Origin: Chloroflexota bacterium
Lineage (GTDB): Bacteria; Chloroflexota; UBA6077; FW602-bin22; CADDYW01
Length of the DNA stretch: 64,000 nt
Direction: 5' to 3'
Assembly: GCA_902810745.1 (NCBI GenBank)
Contig: CADDYW010000009.1
Location: 31,591 to 95,590 of the forward strand
Both the position numbers and the translations under genes were made by a program. The notes under the pieces were generated by a model. It was not told the DNA's origin. It searched no databases and saw nothing but the letters and a program-made list of their open reading frames with translations. Positions 43,249-52,357 of this stretch are shown piece after piece. The first letter of the stretch is position 1. Every line of letters begins with the position of its first letter.

Positions 43249-44091
43249 CTACTCGACCAGCGCTCGCAACCGACGAAGATTCTCGGCGTCAGGCCCGTTG
43301 CCGTCGAACCCCGGAACCTCCAGGAATCCGGGAAGGCGGCACAGCTGCCGGTGGTTAACGATGCTACGGAATCCGTCGAGGCCAATCGCACCTTCGCCGA
43401 TGTTCGCGTGCCGGTCGCGGTGCGACCCGAAGGGATCGCGGGAGTCGTTGAGATGCAGAGCCGTCAGCCGATCCATTCCGATCACGCGGTCGAAGTCCGC
43501 GAGTGTTTGGTCGAGGTCGGTTATCGTCCGGCAGGGATAGCCGGCCGCGAAGATATGGCAGGTATCCAAGCACACCTGGAGACGCGGCGTCCGATCCAGG
43601 CGATCAATCAGCTCGCCCAGGTCCTCGAAGTGGCCACCGATACTGTTTCCACCTCCCGCGGTCGTCTCGAGGAGCAGCGGCGCCTGCCCTCGCGCGCGGT
43701 CGAGGATCTGGCGTAGACCGTCGGCGGCGAGATCCATGCCCGCATCGCGTCCTCCGGATGCGGTCGACCCGACGTGGAACACGACCCCCATCGCGCCCAA
43801 TCGATCCGCCCATTCGAGCTGCGAGACCATCGCATCGATCGAGCGCTGACGCAGAAGCTCATCGGTCGAACCCAGGTTGATCAGGTACGGGCCGTGAAGC
43901 AGGACCGGTGTCACGCCCGAGGCGTCGCGTGCCTCGAGGAAGCGTGCTACGGCCTCCTCCGAGTGATTCGCGGGAAGCCACCGCTGTGGGGCCGCTACGA
44001 AGATCTGGATGCAATCGGCAGTGATCTCCTGTGCCCGCTCGATCGCCCGCTCCAGCCCGCCGGCGATGGAGACGTGACCTCCAAAGCGCAT
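43249..44091 (-). CDS. nfo: Endonuclease IV (AP endonuclease)
   Basis: Nfo (280 residues) cuts DNA 5' of abasic sites in base excision repair. It is a TIM barrel with three zincs, whose ligands are seen in LLLETTAGGGNSIGG, VCLDTCHIFAAGY, LHLNDSRDPFGSHRDRH and GFLEVPGFDG; RHANIGEG is the family signature. The length matches the E. coli enzyme. Its ATG overlaps the hemQ stop by one base (TAATG). Confidence 0.96.
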   Translation of the reverse strand: MRFGGHVSIAGGLERAIERAQEITADCIQIFVAAPQRWLPANHSEEAVARFLEARDASGVTPVLLHGPYLINLGSTDELLRQRSIDAMVSQLEWADRLGAMGVVFHVGSTASGGRDAGMDLAADGLRQILDRARGQAPLLLETTAGGGNSIGGHFEDLGELIDRLDRTPRLQVCLDTCHIFAAGYPCRTITDLDQTLADFDRVIGMDRLTALHLNDSRDPFGSHRDRHANIGEGAIGLDGFRSIVNHRQLCRLPGFLEVPGFDGNGPDAENLRRLRALVE

Positions 44092-44777
44092 TAGCCGATC
44101 AGATCCAGCGCTTCGGAGATCTCCATGCGCTGGCAGGTGAATGTCGGCGTATCGCGCAACGTATACATGCTTGCCGCCGTTTCGCGCAGCTCCATCACGA
44201 GATCCAGGAAGTCTGCCAGGTTATCCGTCTCGAACGCAACCACGAACTCCTGATCGTCCAATCCGAATGAATAGGTCGTGTTGATCTTGACCGATGGATA
44301 CTTGTGCCCGACCTCGATGTGGACGTCCATCATCTTCTGGCGCTCTTCCTTGTCGAGCGCATACCAGGGCCGTGTCTTCACGAACGGGTAGACGATCAGA
44401 AACGGGGCATCCTTCGGGCGAATCCGAGTGCGAGTCCCCTCCTGGCCCGCGTGCACGTGGCGCGTCACGTAGATCGAGCGGCGCGTCATCGCGAGATAAT
44501 GGTACGGCGTCTTCAGGTACGGTGCGATCGACGTGTGATTGATTGCAGCGGTCGCTTTCGTCAGAAGCGCCACGTCATCGGTCGCGCGCCAGATCAGGAG
44601 ATCCGCGTCGCCTCGGGTTCCAACCGTCGTATAGGTGCGGACGAGCATCTCGTCTGCGAAATTCTGGACCGCCTCGGCGAACTCGCGTTTGTCGGCGCAA
44701 CGCTGCTCCTCGGTTCGCAGCCGCCAGGACGGATCGATCTTGTAGAAGCAATAGCTGACAAGCTGTCGCTGGGACAC
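44091..44777 (-). CDS. hemQ: Coproheme decarboxylase HemQ (chlorite-dismutase family)
   Basis: The 228-residue protein belongs to the chlorite-dismutase-like family in its HemQ branch, which converts coproheme to heme b. Landmarks are FLIVYPFVKTRPWYAL (catalytic Tyr and conserved Lys/Trp region) and the proximal-His segment MMDVHIEVGHKYPSVKINTT. The Gln/Ser rather than Arg expected on the distal side of true chlorite dismutases could not be settled by eye. HemQ implies the coproporphyrin-dependent heme route typical of monoderm bacteria. GTG start with GGGAG eight bases upstream. Confidence 0.92.
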   Translation of the reverse strand: MSQRQLVSYCFYKIDPSWRLRTEEQRCADKREFAEAVQNFADEMLVRTYTTVGTRGDADLLIWRATDDVALLTKATAAINHTSIAPYLKTPYHYLAMTRRSIYVTRHVHAGQEGTRTRIRPKDAPFLIVYPFVKTRPWYALDKEERQKMMDVHIEVGHKYPSVKINTTYSFGLDDQEFVVAFETDNLADFLDLVMELRETAASMYTLRDTPTFTCQRMEISEALDLIG

Positions 44778-44816
44778 AATTGCTACTCCCTGTGAATACC
44801 AAAACCAACCAGCACG

Positions 44817-44825
44817 ATTATAGCA
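44817..44825 (-). promoter_or_regulatory. Extended -10 promoter of hemQ-nfo
   Basis: On the minus strand TGCTATAAT, an exact TGn-TATAAT element. Predicted start near 44810 gives a leader of about 33 bases. Confidence 0.7.
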
Positions 44826-44873
44826 GGTTCCGTGATTTCACCTTTGCTCGTAGCCGGGGAATGGACGCGTACG

Positions 44874-45476
44874 TCACGAGCCCGACGCGGGCGTACCGTG
44901 CCCGTCGAGAAGCCAGCGTTGGCCGTAGCGCTCACGGTGCGCGATCTCGGACAGTGGCCGACGGCCGATGGACGGCAGGACCGACCGGCGCTCCGGCGAC
45001 GTCTGTACGCGGAGCGCGTCCCGGTCAGCAGGATAGCCAAAGGCGATGGTCGTTCCCATCTCTCGCTCGACTGGTACCCCCAGCAGCTCTTTCGCACGGC
45101 GTTCGTTCTCTTCGGGAAAAATCGACGCGATGCAGGAGCCCACGCCGTGGGCCCACGCACCGAGCATCAGGCGCTCGGCGAGCCGACCCGCGTCGAAGCG
45201 ATTCCTCGGCGACGACATGATCAGCGCGATGGCGAACGCGGCACCGGCGAGATGATCGGCAAACTGGCCAAGCCTCGAAAGCTGGCGGAGCATCTCGCGG
45301 TTCTCGACGACGAGGAGCTCCCACGGCTGGGTATTCTTCGAGCTACCGGTCCAGCGGCCGATTTCGAGAATGTCCTCTATTATCGAACCGGGTACCGGAG
45401 CGGGCGCGTACCGGCGCACTGCCCTCAGCGATCGTACGAACGCCACCAGGTCCCGCGGCCCGCTTTCTCCATCCAT
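44874..45476 (-). CDS. Nitroreductase-family flavoprotein
   Basis: The 200-residue protein has the FMN-binding pattern of the family: AVRRYAPAPVPGSIIEDILE, SSKNTQPWELLVVE and GVGSCIASIFPEENER. Members reduce nitro compounds, quinones or enones with NAD(P)H, and some make cofactors; the substrate is not evident. The ATG at 45476 is 19 bases after the dehydrogenase stop, so it is probably cotranscribed with the upstream dehydrogenase. Confidence 0.88.
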   Translation of the reverse strand: MDGESGPRDLVAFVRSLRAVRRYAPAPVPGSIIEDILEIGRWTGSSKNTQPWELLVVENREMLRQLSRLGQFADHLAGAAFAIALIMSSPRNRFDAGRLAERLMLGAWAHGVGSCIASIFPEENERRAKELLGVPVEREMGTTIAFGYPADRDALRVQTSPERRSVLPSIGRRPLSEIAHRERYGQRWLLDGHGTPASGS

Positions 45477-45494
45477 CTTGGTGCTCCCCGACGG

Positions 45495-46982
45495 TTAGAA
45501 CCAGCGCGTAATCACGACCTTCCGCTCGGTGAAGAAATCGATCGCGTCGCGTCCCTGGCCGTGAAGCGTTCCAAAGAATGACTCTTTCCAGCCGCCGAAG
45601 GGGAAATAGGCCATGGGCGCGGCGACGCCGATGTTGATGCCAACGTTGCCGACCGGGGCCCGATAGCGAAACTCGCGTGCCACCCGGCCTTCCTGCGTGA
45701 AGATCGACGCTGCGTTGCCATAGGGGAGACGCTCGATGATCTGGAGCGCCTGCTCGAGCGTATCGACGGCGATGATCCCGAGGACGGGGCCGAAGATCTC
45801 CTGCTGAGCGATCGTCATCTCCGGTCGAACCTGATCGAAGACCGTGGGACCGACGAAGTAGCCCGTTCGGTTTTCTGCGGCGCCACGTCCGTCGACCAGG
45901 AGACGCGCGCCCTCGTCGATGCCCCGCTGAATCGCCGCGAGGATCCGCTCCTGAGCCTGCTCGGAGATCACTGGCCCGACATCGACGCTTGGTTCGAGCC
46001 CGTTCCCAACTCTCAGAGCCCGCGCGGCATCGGCAATCGCGGAGGCAGCTTTACCCGCGGAGTCACCCACGGTCACGGCCAGCGATCCGGCGAGGCAGCG
46101 CTGACCGGCCGAGCCGAAGGCCGAGCCCATGACGTTCGGGATGGTCTTGTCGAGTATGGCATCGGGCATGAGAACGAGGACGTTCTTCGCGCCACCCTGC
46201 GCCTGGACACGCTTGCCGTTCTCTGCCGCGCGCCGGTAGACGTAGCGGGCCACTGGCGTCGAGCCGACGAACGACACGCCTTTGATCCCGGGATGGTCCA
46301 GAAGCGCGTCGACGACGGCACGCGCCCCGTTGACCAGGTTGACCACGCCCGGCGGAAACCCGGCCTCGGCGATCAGCTCGAAGACGATCTGCTGGGTGAG
46401 CGGTACCTGTTCCGAGGGCTTGACGATAAAGCAGTTCCCGCAGGCGACGGCATACGGCAGAAACCAGAAGGGAACCATTGCCGGAAAGTTGAATGGGCAG
46501 ATCGCGGCGAAGACGCCGAGCGGCTGGCGGATCACCTCCTCGTCGATGCCACGTGCCGCGCCATCTTCAAGGCCGTATCCCATCATCAGCGAGGGAATCC
46601 CACAGGCCACCTCGACGTTCTCGATCGCCCGCTGAACCGAGCCGCGGGCGTCGTCGAGCGCCTTGCCGTGCTCCTCGGTGATAGTTCGGGCGATTCGGTC
46701 ACGGTTCTGCTCCATCAGGTGCTTGAGCTGATAGAGGTGCTGGACGCGCTGCTGCGGCGGTGTCTGTCGCCACGACCAGAATGCTTCCTGCGCCGCGGAG
46801 ACGGCAACGTCGACGTCCTGAGCATTGCCGAGGGGAACGTCGGCGAGCGCCTCGGCCGTCGCCGGGTTGATAACTTGCTGTGTCTCGGCCGCAGTGCTTG
46901 CAACCCATTCGCCCCCGACGTAGTTGCGCAGGACCCCTCGATAGTTCGCGGCGCGTGGCCGTGGCGCCTTGGCGGTTCCCAT
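45495..46982 (-). CDS. mmsA: Methylmalonate-semialdehyde dehydrogenase (acylating)
   Basis: The 495-residue aldehyde dehydrogenase oxidises methylmalonate semialdehyde or malonate semialdehyde to propionyl- or acetyl-CoA in valine or inositol breakdown. It has PFNFPAMVPFWFLPYAVACG, the catalytic Cys in SAGQRCLAGS and the C-terminal MAYFPFGGWKESFFG, which are typical of MmsA/IolA. The usual catalytic Glu of non-acylating enzymes is absent from the QAQGGAKN segment, as expected for this CoA-dependent group. The ATG at 46982 has GAGGAG six bases upstream. Confidence 0.94.
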   Translation of the reverse strand: MGTAKAPRPRAANYRGVLRNYVGGEWVASTAAETQQVINPATAEALADVPLGNAQDVDVAVSAAQEAFWSWRQTPPQQRVQHLYQLKHLMEQNRDRIARTITEEHGKALDDARGSVQRAIENVEVACGIPSLMMGYGLEDGAARGIDEEVIRQPLGVFAAICPFNFPAMVPFWFLPYAVACGNCFIVKPSEQVPLTQQIVFELIAEAGFPPGVVNLVNGARAVVDALLDHPGIKGVSFVGSTPVARYVYRRAAENGKRVQAQGGAKNVLVLMPDAILDKTIPNVMGSAFGSAGQRCLAGSLAVTVGDSAGKAASAIADAARALRVGNGLEPSVDVGPVISEQAQERILAAIQRGIDEGARLLVDGRGAAENRTGYFVGPTVFDQVRPEMTIAQQEIFGPVLGIIAVDTLEQALQIIERLPYGNAASIFTQEGRVAREFRYRAPVGNVGINIGVAAPMAYFPFGGWKESFFGTLHGQGRDAIDFFTERKVVITRWF

Positions 46983-47347
46983 TGACGTCTCCTCGCGATT
47001 GGCGTGCAGTTTAGTCCAAGAGCGGGGGAGTGGCCAGCGACAGTTCCCGACCAGCCCCCTTGCGAAGACCTTGGGCCAACCGATTATTGCGCGCAAGTGA
47101 CGAGTCGTGCAACATGGGCCCGCGGAACACGACGCGCGCCTAGTCGGCGAAAGCGTCCTTTGCCCTCCTGATCAAGATGCCCTCGCGCGGATCTCGTATC
47201 GCGGTGCGGGCAGGGCGTGTCGACGGCGCGCGCAGTGAGATCCACGCCGTCGGATCGCCCATCCTTCGCGACAGGGACACGAGTCTACCGCGGGTACGCG
47301 CGATATTCCCAGACACGTTCGCTTGAAAGATGAAAGGAGCACGTGGA
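46983..47347. other. Divergent intergenic region
   Basis: About 365 bases between divergent starts of mmsA and the hydrolase gene. Promoters for both must lie here, but I could not pick out good -35/-10 pairs, and there is no RNA gene or credible reading frame. Confidence 0.4.
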
Positions 47348-48202
47348 ATGGCCAGGAACTACGAGGAAGAGCTCGTCTACAGCGAGACCGAGGATGGTCT
47401 GCTGCTCGAAGGAGCGGTGATTCGGCCGACTAGTCCGTCGGCGAAGCCACTCGCGGTGGTTTGGATCCACGGTTTGACCGGGAGGTTTTACTCACTTTCG
47501 ACGGTTCGGATCGGGCGGGCACTGGCCGAGCGCGGCTACACCTTCGTCACCGGAAACAACCGCGGCCACGACTTCGGTGCGATCTACCGCACAAAGGCTG
47601 GTGAGCGGCTGATCGTTGGCGGTGGCTGGGAGCGCTTCGACGAGTCGCCGCGCGACGTGGCGGCCTGGGTTGGCTTCGCCGTCAGTCTCGGCCTGGGGGG
47701 CGTTGCGCTGCTCGGCCACAGCCTTGGCGCACTCAAGGTGTGCTATTACCAGGCGCTACGCCAGGATTCCCGCGTGGCGGGGCTGATTGCCGCGTCTCCT
47801 CCCATCCGGGCAGGGCAGACCGACCCATCGCTTCTCGAGCAGGCTGAGCGCATGGTCGCCGAGGGGCGCGGCGCAGATCTGCTCCCCTGGGGGATCAGCC
47901 AGGCCGGTGCGGGTACCCAGAGCGCACAGACGTACCTGAATCGCGCGCTAACTAACCTCGACGTATATGGTTTCCGCTCGCCCAACCCTGCCGTCAGCCG
48001 GATTCGCTGCCCGCTGCTCGCCTTCTATGGCACGAATGAAGAGTGGGTTGGTACGGCCGCCGATCTCGAGATCATCCGCCGCAATGCGCGGTCGGCCGCG
48101 CGCGTCGAAACGCGTATGTTCGAGGGGGCTGATCACAGCTACACCGGCCACGAGGACGAGGTAGGTCTGGCAATCGCTCAGTGGGTTGATCAGCTGATCT
48201 GA
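47348..48202 (+). CDS. Alpha/beta hydrolase
   Basis: The 284-residue protein has the fold's landmarks: HG oxyanion segment (VVWIHGLTGRFYSL), nucleophile elbow LLGHSLGALKVCYY, a late Asp/Glu in LLAFYGTNEEWVG and the catalytic His in FEGADHSYTGHEDEV. It resembles small esterase or DUF1749-like hydrolases. No signal peptide, so it is cytoplasmic. ATG 47348 follows AAAGGAG. Substrate unknown. Confidence 0.9.
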   Translation: MARNYEEELVYSETEDGLLLEGAVIRPTSPSAKPLAVVWIHGLTGRFYSLSTVRIGRALAERGYTFVTGNNRGHDFGAIYRTKAGERLIVGGGWERFDESPRDVAAWVGFAVSLGLGGVALLGHSLGALKVCYYQALRQDSRVAGLIAASPPIRAGQTDPSLLEQAERMVAEGRGADLLPWGISQAGAGTQSAQTYLNRALTNLDVYGFRSPNPAVSRIRCPLLAFYGTNEEWVGTAADLEIIRRNARSAARVETRMFEGADHSYTGHEDEVGLAIAQWVDQLI

Positions 48203-48517
48203 CCCGGCTACTGCTTCCTGGCGTGCATCGTGGTGTTCCTCCGAGACCCTTGCCCGTGAGCCCCCGCGCCCACCGGTCGCGAATTCGGAGTACCCGGCTG
48301 GTGCCTGGCACGCAGTATGCTCGACCGGAAACGTAGTCGCGAGCGCGCTCGATCCGGTCGCTAGCCGAACACTCGCTTGGATACTCTGATCGTCTCGGCG
48401 TCGGTCTCAATCCCAATGGCTCCGGCGACGCCGATCGTGGGTTCGATCCGGGTCGATCGAACCTCCCCGAGAGCGTGAGTCGCGATCGAGGGGATGTTTG
48501 TCGTTTGGAGGAACCCG
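48203..48517. other. Intergenic stretch without recognised features
   Basis: About 315 bases. Several short GATCGA-rich inverted repeats occur near 48430-48500, but no promoter, terminator or RNA gene is convincing. Confidence 0.4.
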
Positions 48518-49663
48518 ATGGGAGCAGGCTACCTCGTCTCGCGTCGTACCGCGCTGGCACTCGGTCTGATGCTGGGTGTTGCCCTACCGTCGCGTATGGT
48601 GGGAGCGTCGGCCGCCCCGCACAGCCCGTGGCTGAAGGCGGGAGATCTGCTCACGGCGCGTGATAGCCTCACGGCGACGCTGCTGCGAGACGGGACCGTG
48701 CTAGCCGCGGGCGGTGGCAGCAACGGAGAGGTCGTGGCTACCGCAGAGCTCTTCGATCCGGTTGCTGGAACGTGGACTACTCTTCCGAGCATGAATGTTC
48801 CGCGAGCGGTCCACGCGGCGATCGCCCTCCCGGACGGTCGAGTCCTTGTAGCGGGCGGTGCGTCGACCGAGACCGCCTCGGTGGCATCCGCGGAGATTTT
48901 TGATCCCGCCACGCGAACGTGGCGCCCGACCGGCTCGATGAGAGTCGGCCGCTCCTACTTCAGCAGTACGCTACTCAAGGATGGACGGGTGCTGGTGGCC
49001 GGAGGATTCAACGAGTCCGCCGGGGACGTTGCCTCGGCCGAGGTGTACGATCCCAGGACCGGTCGCTGGACGCCCACGGGTAGCTTGAGCGTTCCGCGCG
49101 AGGGGCATCGCGCCGAGCTGCTGCCCGACGGAAGCGTTCTCGTGGCGGGAGGATTCAACGCGGGCGGCCCCCTGCGCGCCGCCGAGCTTTACGATCCGAA
49201 GCTCCAGGTCTGGACGCCGACGAGCAACCTAAGTACCCCACGCTTCGAATTCGGCATTGCCGGTCTACCGGGTGGGATCGTCCTCGTCGCGGGCGGGTTC
49301 ATCTCACTCGATCGAGCCGTGACCGCGTCGGCCGAGCTCTTCTATCCGAAGTTCGGAACCTGGAACAGCACCGGCAGCATGAGCGCGCCACGTGCCTTCC
49401 ACGCCACGGTATCGCTCGCCGATGGGACGGTGCTCGCAATCGGCGGCCTACCCGGAGTCGGAGAATCAGATGTCGCATTCTCCGAGGCTTACGACCCGGC
49501 GGCAGGGGCCTGGCGCCCGGCCGGTCGGCTAGCCAAGCCGAGGATTCAGCACGCCGCGACCCGACTGCGCGATGGCCGTGTCCTTGTTGCCGGGGGCTTC
49601 AATGGCGACCTCCAGGCCGACCTGGCCTCGACCGAGATCTACTGCTCCTGCACAACCTTCTGA
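48518..49663 (+). CDS. Secreted Kelch-repeat beta-propeller protein
   Basis: The 381-residue protein begins with a short signal sequence containing SRRTALALGLMLGVALP, possibly twin-arginine type, then six repeats of about 48 residues with the pattern 'DGRVLVAGG......AE.YDP....W..TGS...PR'. Each is a Kelch blade, so the protein should form a six-bladed propeller outside the membrane. The ATG at 48518 has GGAGGA six bases upstream; an ATG at 48494 is in frame without one. It ends in CSCTTF. Binding partner unknown. Confidence 0.88.
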   Translation: MGAGYLVSRRTALALGLMLGVALPSRMVGASAAPHSPWLKAGDLLTARDSLTATLLRDGTVLAAGGGSNGEVVATAELFDPVAGTWTTLPSMNVPRAVHAAIALPDGRVLVAGGASTETASVASAEIFDPATRTWRPTGSMRVGRSYFSSTLLKDGRVLVAGGFNESAGDVASAEVYDPRTGRWTPTGSLSVPREGHRAELLPDGSVLVAGGFNAGGPLRAAELYDPKLQVWTPTSNLSTPRFEFGIAGLPGGIVLVAGGFISLDRAVTASAELFYPKFGTWNSTGSMSAPRAFHATVSLADGTVLAIGGLPGVGESDVAFSEAYDPAAGAWRPAGRLAKPRIQHAATRLRDGRVLVAGGFNGDLQADLASTEIYCSCTTF

Positions 49664-49893
49664 CACGGGCCGCCAGGCACATCCCCGAACCTGACGAAGG
49701 CGAATGCCAGCGGACCTCCTCCTCTTCCCTTTGCCCCCGTCTGCGCGGCAATTTCCCCTGCAGTGAGAGAACGGGCGAGATCGCGTCCGTTCTTCGAACC
49801 ATCCTCCCGCACGGTTTGTATGTAGAAAAGGCGGCCACCACCGGTTAGTCGCCTCGCGAGTGCGCGGACGCGGTCCTCTCGCGTGCCGATCAT
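49639..49893 (-). CDS. Possible small protein, antisense to the end of the Kelch gene
   Basis: An 84-residue frame with fairly balanced composition (GGRLFYIQTVREDGSKNG, ARSLTAGEIAAQTGAKG) and an ATG at 49893. It overlaps the last 25 bases of the Kelch gene on the other strand. No strong ribosome binding site and no recognised family, so it may be fortuitous. Confidence 0.35.
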   Translation of the reverse strand: MIGTREDRVRALARRLTGGGRLFYIQTVREDGSKNGRDLARSLTAGEIAAQTGAKGRGGGPLAFAFVRFGDVPGGPCQKVVQEQ

Positions 49894-50301
49894 CCGATCG
49901 CGTCCCGAGTCCTCCCGCGGGTTGCCTGGTGATTGGGTCTCGTCCGCCTGGCTCGGCCCATCCCGGTCAGCGCACCATCGGCTGGCGGGACAGACCGGCG
50001 CGGAGCTGGAGATTCATCACCCGGCCGCGCGGGAGGAGCACGCGTCCTTCGAGCATCCAGTACCCCCGTATCTCCCGAGGAACGGGCGCCAGTGCGCGTG
50101 TCGCGTCTTCTGGTCGAAAACGGGGTAGCCCCCGTGCGCCGGACTGGTGTATCATCAGGCCTGCACCTCTGCCAGGAGGTGTAAGTCCATCGAACCGCTC
50201 AGGGCGGAAACCATCCGCGTGCGTCTGGACCTGGCGTGGGCAGAACTGAGTGCAGCCCGGTTACCCACACAATCGAGTAGTTCGCGCTTTTCGGGGGGAA
50301 G
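49894..50301. other. Intergenic region upstream of the CocE-like gene
   Basis: About 410 bases. TATCAT at 50150-50155 is a possible -10 box. The following 145 bases contain short hairpins (CACCTC..GGAGGTG at about 50163-50180, GTGGG..CCCAC at about 50236-50270). I could not match them to a riboswitch class. Confidence 0.35.
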
Positions 50302-52020
50302 ATGCAGCAGCCGCAAGCGATCACGGTCGAATTTGACGTTCCGGCAACAATGCGAGATGGAACCATCCTTCGCGCCAATGTCTACCGACCGGCCGCGGAA
50401 GGACGATGGCCGGTTCTCCTCACGCGCTTACCCTACGGGAAAGACCTGCCGCTCGGAACGAGCGTGCTCGATCCGGTGCAGGCGGCGAGACGCGGCTACG
50501 TCGTCATCGTCCAGGATACAAGAGGACGCTTCCAGTCGGACGGTGAGTGGTACCCGTTCCGTTACGAGGCAGAAGACGGCGCCGATACCATCGCCTGGGC
50601 AGCGGCGTTGCCCTATGCCGATGGTCAGGTTGGGATGTTTGGCGCCTCCTACTTCGGCTTCACCCAGTGGTCGGCCGCCCTGCAGCAGCCGCCTGCGCTC
50701 AAGGCGATGGTTCCCTTCATTACCTGGGCCGATGCGCTCAATGGCCTCTCGTTCCGAGGAGGCGCCTTCGAGCTTGGAATCCACGCCTCCTGGCACCTGT
50801 CGCAAGGGCTCGACGTGGTGGTCCGCCGGCACCGTGGCAACCACGGCGCACTTGGCGAGGCAATTCGTTCGCTCTGCCGCGAGATTGACAGGCTGGGGAC
50901 CGAAGGCTACTGGTCGCTTCCCCTGGCAGAGTTCGCTCCGCTTCGTCGCCAGGACGTCGCACCGGCGTTCTTTGAAGAGGTGGCTGCGCCGATGGATCGC
51001 GAACTCAGCGACTCCTACACGATCCTCGGCAAGCACAATCGCGTCCGCGTCCCTACTCTCAACGTCGGCGGCTGGTACGATATCTTCCTTTCCGATACGA
51101 TTGCCAATTTCTGTGCGATGCGCAGCCAGGGCACGCCCACTCGGCTCCTGATCGGGCCGTGGGGTCACGGCCAGTCCCATAACCCGATTGGTCAGGTCAA
51201 CTTCGGGTTCGGCGCTCAGCTCGGCTTCATTGATCTGCGCGAGGACTTCGGCAGCCTCCAGCTCCGCTGGTTCGACCACTGGCTCAAGGGAGTCAACAGC
51301 GGCATGCTCTCCGAGCCGCCGATCAAGCTGTTCGTGATGGGAGCAAACGTCTGGCGCGACGAGCAGGAATGGCCACTGGCACGTGCGACGAATACCGCCT
51401 ACTACCTTCGCCAGGGAGGACTGCTGAGCGTCGAGCCGCCCGGCTCGGAGCTGCCCGACCGGTACACCTACGATCCCTCCGATCCGGTGCCTACACTTGG
51501 CGGCGCGCTCCTGATGACGCCGGAATACCCATCTGGTCCGTTTGATCAGCGGCCGATCGAAGCTCGCCCGGATGTGCTCGTCTACACGACACCGCCGCTC
51601 GCGCACGATGTCGAGGTGACCGGACCGATCGTCGTCCGCCTCTGGGCGGTATCGTCGGCGCCGGATACCGACTTCGTCGCCCGTCTCGTGGACGTCTATC
51701 CCGATGGACGTTCGATCAACCTGACAGATGGGATCATCCGAGCGCGCTATCGAAACTTTAGGCGCGGCGAGCCACCAACGCTGATCGAGCCGGGGCGTCC
51801 GTACGAGTATGAGATCGATCTCTGGGCTACGAGCAACCTGTTCCGGGCCGGGCATCGGATCGGGCTTCAAGTAACCTCGAGCTGTTTCCCACGCTGGGAT
51901 CGGAACCCGAACACCGGCCACCCGTTCGGTGTCGACGCCGAGCTACGCGTCGCACACCAGGAGATCCTCCACGATCGCGAGCATCCCTCGCACGTGGTGC
52001 TGCCAATCGTCCCGGCTTAG
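50302..52020 (+). CDS. CocE/NonD-family serine hydrolase
   Basis: The 572-residue protein belongs to the X-Pro dipeptidyl-peptidase S15 / cocaine-esterase group. The alpha/beta domain has VVIVQDTRGRFQSDGEWYPF, nucleophile elbow GMFGASYFGFTQW, the Asp region in VGGWYDIFLSDTI and the His in GPWGHGQSHN, followed by a C-terminal jelly-roll (IVVRLWAVSSAPDTDFVARL). There is no signal peptide. ATG 50302 has a GGGGGG run upstream. It could be an amino-acid ester hydrolase or peptidase; the substrate is not predictable. Confidence 0.93.
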   Translation: MQQPQAITVEFDVPATMRDGTILRANVYRPAAEGRWPVLLTRLPYGKDLPLGTSVLDPVQAARRGYVVIVQDTRGRFQSDGEWYPFRYEAEDGADTIAWAAALPYADGQVGMFGASYFGFTQWSAALQQPPALKAMVPFITWADALNGLSFRGGAFELGIHASWHLSQGLDVVVRRHRGNHGALGEAIRSLCREIDRLGTEGYWSLPLAEFAPLRRQDVAPAFFEEVAAPMDRELSDSYTILGKHNRVRVPTLNVGGWYDIFLSDTIANFCAMRSQGTPTRLLIGPWGHGQSHNPIGQVNFGFGAQLGFIDLREDFGSLQLRWFDHWLKGVNSGMLSEPPIKLFVMGANVWRDEQEWPLARATNTAYYLRQGGLLSVEPPGSELPDRYTYDPSDPVPTLGGALLMTPEYPSGPFDQRPIEARPDVLVYTTPPLAHDVEVTGPIVVRLWAVSSAPDTDFVARLVDVYPDGRSINLTDGIIRARYRNFRRGEPPTLIEPGRPYEYEIDLWATSNLFRAGHRIGLQVTSSCFPRWDRNPNTGHPFGVDAELRVAHQEILHDREHPSHVVLPIVPA

Positions 52021-52027
52021 GTCTCTC

Positions 52028-52115
52028 CGCGCTGCGTTGACCCGTGCGTGGTGAGCCAGCGCGGAGATTCAGCCACGTGCGTCGAAGGATCATAACCTCC
52101 GGTCAACGCAGCGCG
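52028..52115. repeat. 88-bp element bounded by perfect 15-bp inverted repeats
   Basis: CGCGCTGCGTTGACC (52028-52042) is the exact reverse complement of GGTCAACGCAGCGCG (52101-52115). The 58-base interior has a weaker internal repeat (CGTGCGTGG / CCACGTGCG). It begins eight bases after the CocE stop and has no T tract. Confidence 0.7.
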
Positions 52116-52151
52116 GGCGCATCTGGCGGCGAAGATGGTGGATAAGGCTAT

Positions 52152-52181
52152 TTGACCCGCCACTCTGCCTGATTCTATAAT
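52152..52181 (+). promoter_or_regulatory. Promoter of the efflux/two-component/HtrA gene run
   Basis: TTGACC, 18 bases, TATAAT. Predicted start near 52188, about 170 bases before the adaptor gene. Confidence 0.7.
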
Positions 52182-52357
52182 CGAGCCAAAGCTGGACGTG
52201 TATCGTCGGCACTCTGGTGATCCGCGGGCCAATCCGCTGCCAGTGCCGCGGAGTCCAGCGTCAGTTCACCTGGCGTCGCCGGGTCTGCGCCTGGAACGTG
52301 CGATCTGCTGATGGCCGTCGGCGCTCACAGCCGGCGTGCGATGGGGGCATAGCGCCG

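Noticed and set aside
48421..48460. tRNA T-arm-like GGTTCGATCC.
   Set aside because: No acceptor stem, D arm or anticodon arm could be built around it.
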